From Pseudomonadota bacterium (GTDB lineage Bacteria > Pseudomonadota > Alphaproteobacteria > Reyranellales > Reyranellaceae), in assembly GCA_023416135.1 (NCBI GenBank), contig JAEZIF010000027.1, positions 1 to 28,064 on the forward strand: a stretch of DNA of 28,064 nucleotides, read 5' to 3'. Below, piece after piece: positions 24,312 to 28,064 of this stretch. The notes under the pieces are model-generated. The model had not been told where the DNA came from. It saw nothing but the letters and a program-made list of their open reading frames with translations, and ran no database searches. Position numbers and translations under genes: made by a program. The stretch's first letter is position 1; every line of letters starts with the position of its first letter.

Positions 24312-26194
24312 TGCTGATCGCGTTCGATATCGAGAAGGTCGAGCCGCTCGCCGATGGCGCGCCGTTCGGTCAAGTCGGCGCCTACGAGCGCGTGATTGCC
24401 AAGGCCAGAGGGGAGGTCGATCCCAAGCATCCGGGCAACGAGGACATCGCCCTGATCGACAAGGCGCCGCTCAACGCCAACGGCAAGGTCGAGTACTCGA
24501 CCGACGTCTTCATCCTGCGGCCCAAGGACCCCGCCAAGGGCAACGGCCGCATCCTCTACGAAGTGAACAATCGCGGCCGCAAGATGCTGTTCGGCAACAT
24601 CGCCGACGGCCCGCAGGGCGTGAACGACCCCAAGACCCTGGCCGACGTCGGCAACGGCTTTCCCATGCGCCACGGCTACACCATCGTGTGGTCGGGCTGG
24701 GACCCCGATGCGCCGCGCGCCAACATGGGATTGGGACTGACGGCGCCGGTCGCGACCGACAAGGGCAAGCCCATCGTCGACATGGTGCGCGAGGAGTTCG
24801 TCTCCGGCACCCGCGTGGGCAACCTCGACGTCTTCAAGCTGTCCTACGAGGCGGTTTCGACGGACCAGATGTGGGCGCGGCTCAGCGTTCGCGAGCGCGC
24901 CGGAGACCCGCGCCACGAGGTGCCGCGCAGTCAATGGTCGTTCGTCGATGCCCGGTCGATCAAGCTCGCCGACGGCGCCAAACCCAAGCCGGGCTGGCTC
25001 TACGAATTCCACTACGAGGCCACCAATCCCAAGGTGCAGGGCCTGGGCTTCGCGGCGACCCGCGATGTCGTGAGCTGGCTGCGTCACGATCCGGCGGCGA
25101 TCGCCGCCACCGGCGGCAGGATCAGCCATGCCCTGGCCATCGGCTTTTCGCAGGCCGGGCGGTATCTGCGCCACCATGTCTCTGCCGGCTTCAATCGCGA
25201 CGAGCAGGGCCGCAAGGTCTTCGACGGCATCCATGCGCATATCGCCGGCATCGGCCGCATCTTCTTCAACGTGCCGTTCGGTCAGCCGGCGCGCACCGGC
25301 ACGCAGCACGAGGACCATGGCTTCCCGGAAAATGAGTTCCCTTTTTCGACAGCGAAGCTTTCCGATCCGTTGACCGAGCAGGAGGGTTCGCTGTTCCGCG
25401 GCGACGGCAGCGATCCCAAGCTGATCGAGACCAACACCTCGACCGAGTACTGGCAGAAGGGTGCCTCACTGCTCCATACCGATCCGCTCGGCGAGCAGGA
25501 CGTGGCACTGCCGGAGAACAGCCGCGTCTACATGATCGCCGGCACCCAGCATGGCGGCCGCGCAGGCGCCACCACCGACCCCGGCCCCAACATCAATCCG
25601 CGCAACCCGCACAATCCCATGCCGGCGGTGCGCGCCCTCTTGCTGGCGCTCGACGAATGGGTCGTGACGGGCAAGGAGCCGCCGCCCAGCCGCGTGCCGA
25701 CACTCTCCGCAGGCACCCTGGTCGAGCCCGACAAGACCGGCTTTCCGGCCATACCGGGCGCGGCCGTGGCCAGGGTCACCAACCGGGTCACGCCGCCGGC
25801 CGACTGGGTCAGCCCCGTGCCGCCCGAGGACGCCTATCGCACGCTGGTCTGCAAGGTCGACGGCGACGGCAACGAGGCAGCCGGCATCCGCCTGCCGGAT
25901 ATCGCCGTGCCGCTCGCGACCTACTCCGGCTGGAACGAGTACAAGCCGCCGTACCCGGCGGGCGAACTGGCCGATCGCGACGGAAGCTGCCTGCCCTTTC
26001 CGGCCGACAAGGCGGCGCGCGAGGCATCGGGCGATCCGCGGCCCTCGATCGCCGAGCGCTATGCCGGCGGCGCGGACTACCTCGCCAAGGTGCAGGCGGT
26101 GGTCGCGGCGCTCGCCAAGGAGCGCCTGCTGCTGGCCGAGGATGCCGAGCGTTATCTCGACCGGGCCAAGCGCGAGCCGCGTGTCGCACCATAG
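24311..26194 (+). CDS. large alpha/beta-hydrolase domain protein
   Basis: A 627-residue protein matching the large uncharacterised alpha/beta-hydrolase domain family (Abhydrolase_10 type). Recognisable pieces are RILYEVNNRGRKMLFGNI, GYTIVWSGWDPDAP, and the nucleophile elbow AIGFSQAGRYLRH, with predicted Ser280 in a G-x-S-x-A context. VYMIAGTQHGGRAG contains a candidate catalytic histidine. Family members often carry a signal peptide; this one appears to lack it, so it may act in the cytoplasm. The GTG start at 24311 overlaps the VOC stop by one base and gives the conserved opening (IAFDIEKVEPLADGAPFG). It probably hydrolyses an ester or lactone formed earlier in the operon pathway, but the substrate is unknown. 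Confidence 0.88.
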   Translation: MLIAFDIEKVEPLADGAPFGQVGAYERVIAKARGEVDPKHPGNEDIALIDKAPLNANGKVEYSTDVFILRPKDPAKGNGRILYEVNNRGRKMLFGNIADGPQGVNDPKTLADVGNGFPMRHGYTIVWSGWDPDAPRANMGLGLTAPVATDKGKPIVDMVREEFVSGTRVGNLDVFKLSYEAVSTDQMWARLSVRERAGDPRHEVPRSQWSFVDARSIKLADGAKPKPGWLYEFHYEATNPKVQGLGFAATRDVVSWLRHDPAAIAATGGRISHALAIGFSQAGRYLRHHVSAGFNRDEQGRKVFDGIHAHIAGIGRIFFNVPFGQPARTGTQHEDHGFPENEFPFSTAKLSDPLTEQEGSLFRGDGSDPKLIETNTSTEYWQKGASLLHTDPLGEQDVALPENSRVYMIAGTQHGGRAGATTDPGPNINPRNPHNPMPAVRALLLALDEWVVTGKEPPPSRVPTLSAGTLVEPDKTGFPAIPGAAVARVTNRVTPPADWVSPVPPEDAYRTLVCKVDGDGNEAAGIRLPDIAVPLATYSGWNEYKPPYPAGELADRDGSCLPFPADKAAREASGDPRPSIAERYAGGADYLAKVQAVVAALAKERLLLAEDAERYLDRAKREPRVAP

Positions 26195-26204
26195 GGGGAA
26201 AGTC

Positions 26205-26969
26205 ATGGCCAAGCTCGACCGCGACGGCGTGAAGATCCACTACGAGGTCCATGGCAGCGGGCCGACGATCCTGCTGAGCCACGGCTACAGCTCGACGGCG
26301 CGCATGTGGGACGGCCAGATCGCGGCCCTGAAGGACCGCTACCGGGTCGTCGTCTGGGACATGCGCGGGCACGGCGAATCGGACTATCCGACCGACCAGA
26401 GTCTCTACTCCGAGGCCCTGACCGTCGGCGACATGAAGGCGCTGCTCGACGAGGTCGCGGCCGAGAAAGCGATCATCGCCGGCCTGTCGCTGGGCGGCTA
26501 CATGTCGCTCGCCTTCGCCGCCAGCCATCCCGAGCGGGTGCGCGCGCTGATGCTGTTCGACACCGGCCCCGGCTTCAAGAAGGACGAGGCACGCGCCAAG
26601 TGGAACGAAACGGCGCATCAGCGCGCCGCGAACCTCGAGGCCAAGGGCCTGGCGGCGCTCAATTCCAGCGACGAGGTCAAGCTGACCCGCCATCGCGACG
26701 CCAGCGGGCTCGCCCGTGCCGCGCGCGGCATGCTGGCCCAGGAGAACGACCGGGTGATCCAGTCGCTCGACAAGGTCGCGGTGCCGACGCTCGTGCTGGT
26801 CGGTGCCGACGACACCAACTTCCTGGCCGCCACCGACTACATGGCGGGCAAGATCAAGCAGGCGATCAAGGTGGTGGTCGCCGACGCGGGCCATGCGGCG
26901 AACCTGCATCAGCCCGTGCTTTTCAATCGCGCGGTCGAGACCTTCCTCGCCCGCCTGCCGGCAGCTTGA
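26205..26969 (+). CDS. alpha/beta hydrolase
   Basis: A 254-residue classical alpha/beta hydrolase. The oxyanion-region motif SHGYSSTARMWDGQ is followed by WDMRGHGESDYP and the nucleophile elbow GLSLGGYMS with Ser95. The acid is Asp202 or Asp203 (VGADDTNFL) and the base His230 (DAGHAANLHQP). The ATG follows AGGGGGAAAGTC, a good ribosome site that begins at the previous stop. It resembles 3-oxoadipate enol-lactonase and related C-C hydrolases in length and layout, though that does not fix the substrate. It is unrelated in sequence to the large hydrolase immediately upstream. Confidence 0.92.
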   Translation: MAKLDRDGVKIHYEVHGSGPTILLSHGYSSTARMWDGQIAALKDRYRVVVWDMRGHGESDYPTDQSLYSEALTVGDMKALLDEVAAEKAIIAGLSLGGYMSLAFAASHPERVRALMLFDTGPGFKKDEARAKWNETAHQRAANLEAKGLAALNSSDEVKLTRHRDASGLARAARGMLAQENDRVIQSLDKVAVPTLVLVGADDTNFLAATDYMAGKIKQAIKVVVADAGHAANLHQPVLFNRAVETFLARLPAA

Positions 26970-26979
26970 GGAGGAAATC

Positions 26980-28044
26980 ATGGGCAAGAGAATCGCGGTC
27001 GTCGGCGTCGGCGCATTGGGTGGCTATGTCGGCGGCTGGCTCGCCCATACGGGCGAAGACGTCACCCTGATCGATTTATGGCCGGAGAACATCGAGACCA
27101 TCCGCAAGAACGGGCTGGAGCTCGACGGCGTCACGCCGGAGGAGAAGGTCACGGTCAAGAACGCCAAGACCATGCATCTCACCGAGATGCAGGACCTGTC
27201 ACGGCAAAAGCCGATCGACATCGCCTTCGTGTCGATGAAGTCCTACGACACCGAATGGGCGACGGCGCTGATCAAGCAGTACCTGGCGCCGGACGGCTAC
27301 GTCGTGTCGTTGCAGAACTGCCTGAACGAGGAGCGCATCGCCGGCGTGGTCGGCTGGGGCAAGACCGTGGGCATGATCGCCTCGCTGATCTCGGTCGACA
27401 TGTTCGAGCCCGCCCGCATCCGGCGCACCGTCGCCAAGGGCGGCGACAAGCACACGGTGTTCCGTGTCGGCGAGGTGCATGGCCGCATCACCAAGCGCGT
27501 CGAGGAACTGCGCGACATGGTGGGCCGCATCGACAGCGCCAAGACCACGACCAACCTGTGGGGCGAGCGCTGGGCCAAGCTCTGCCAGAACGGCATGAAG
27601 AACGGCGTGTCGGCCGCCACCGGGCTCACCGGCTCCGACTGCGATCGCAACGACGCCATCCGCCGCTTCTCGATCAAGCTCGGCGGCGAAGCGGTCCGCG
27701 TCGGCCAGGCGCTGGGCTATCACATCGAGAAGATCGGCAAGATGGTGCCCGAGACCTTGGCCAAGGCGTCGGAAGGCGACAAGGCCGCGCTGGACGAGGT
27801 CGAGACCATCATGCGGCCGGGCTCCAACACCAACCCCAACCCGCGCGCCGACATCCAGCGCCCGTCGATGGCCCAGGACATCCGCAAGGGCCGCCGCACC
27901 GAGATCGAGTTCATGAACGGCTACATCGCCGAGCGCGGCAACTACATCGGCGTCCCCGCGCCGACGCACGCCAAGCTGACCGAGATCGTGAAGAAGGTCG
28001 AGCGCAATGAGCTGAAGCCCTCCGCCGCCCTGCTGGGAGGATAA
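26980..28044 (+). CDS. ketopantoate reductase (ApbA/PanE)-family oxidoreductase
   Basis: A 354-residue member of the 2-dehydropantoate 2-reductase family. The N-terminal NAD(P) site is VGVGALGGYVGG (Gly9, Gly11, Gly14). The C-terminal helical domain has KLCQNGMKNGVSAATGL, with Lys200 as the likely catalytic lysine, and the conserved ending TEIEFMNGYIAERG followed by GVPAPTHAKL. A strong GAGGAGG just after the hydrolase stop supports the ATG. At about 350 residues it is longer than typical PanE (about 300), and there are no pantothenate genes nearby. A catabolic 2-oxoacid or beta-keto reductase in this operon is more likely than coenzyme A biosynthesis. It ends 20 bases before the window edge. 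Confidence 0.9.
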   Translation: MGKRIAVVGVGALGGYVGGWLAHTGEDVTLIDLWPENIETIRKNGLELDGVTPEEKVTVKNAKTMHLTEMQDLSRQKPIDIAFVSMKSYDTEWATALIKQYLAPDGYVVSLQNCLNEERIAGVVGWGKTVGMIASLISVDMFEPARIRRTVAKGGDKHTVFRVGEVHGRITKRVEELRDMVGRIDSAKTTTNLWGERWAKLCQNGMKNGVSAATGLTGSDCDRNDAIRRFSIKLGGEAVRVGQALGYHIEKIGKMVPETLAKASEGDKAALDEVETIMRPGSNTNPNPRADIQRPSMAQDIRKGRRTEIEFMNGYIAERGNYIGVPAPTHAKLTEIVKKVERNELKPSAALLGG

Positions 28045-28064
28045 CCTTCCCTCTTCCGGCGGAG

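Noticed and set aside
1..28064. tRNA, rRNA, CRISPR array, insertion sequence or phage elements
   Set aside because: I saw no cloverleaf-like gene, no regularly spaced repeats, no transposase or integrase coding region, and no terminal inverted repeats with target duplication.

Overview
The window is GC-rich bacterial DNA with tight gene packing, ATGA stop/start overlaps and many periplasmic TctC/Bug-type solute receptors, class III CoA-transferases, crotonases and LysR/AraC regulators. This suggests a metabolically versatile proteobacterium. I favour an alphaproteobacterium (Rhodospirillales/Hyphomicrobiales-like), but nothing here fixes the genus. No rRNA, tRNA, CRISPR array, insertion sequence or phage gene was seen, and no gene-free stretch exceeds 300 bases.

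Region 1 (1-816): two small exported proteins, an LTXXQ (Spy/CpxP-like) protein cut by the window edge and a Tyr-rich miniprotein, closed by a clear Rho-independent terminator.

Region 2 (816-8516): a LysR regulator divergent from a seven-gene, tightly coupled operon: TctC receptor, CoA-transferase III, crotonase, crotonase, CoA-transferase III, crotonase, TctC receptor. The layout implies capture of a carboxylic acid, CoA loading without ATP, and crotonase-type conversion of the CoA ester. None of the three crotonases has the first catalytic Glu of true enoyl-CoA hydratases, and the middle one has lost both.

Region 3 (8488-12345): a coupled AraC regulator and GNAT acetyltransferase pair divergent from a DsrE-like protein with a CPPC motif, then a leftward SDR and zinc alcohol dehydrogenase pair.

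Region 4 (12486-20219): a rightward cluster of transglutaminase-DUF2126 fusion, circularly permuted ATP-grasp/alpha-E fusion, second transglutaminase, and a phytanoyl-CoA dioxygenase-like Fe(II) enzyme. The first three match a known but poorly characterised family set proposed to make or process amide-linked peptides. This is the best candidate in the window for unknown chemistry.

Region 5 (20229-28044): a leftward oxaloacetate decarboxylase/PEP-mutase-like gene divergent from a catabolic-looking operon: MFS transporter, acyl-CoA-dehydrogenase-like flavoenzyme, VOC protein, large alpha/beta hydrolase, small alpha/beta hydrolase, ketopantoate-reductase-like enzyme. The first two genes are broken by two compensating frameshifts and one in-frame stop within about 1.1 kb, while the downstream genes are intact.
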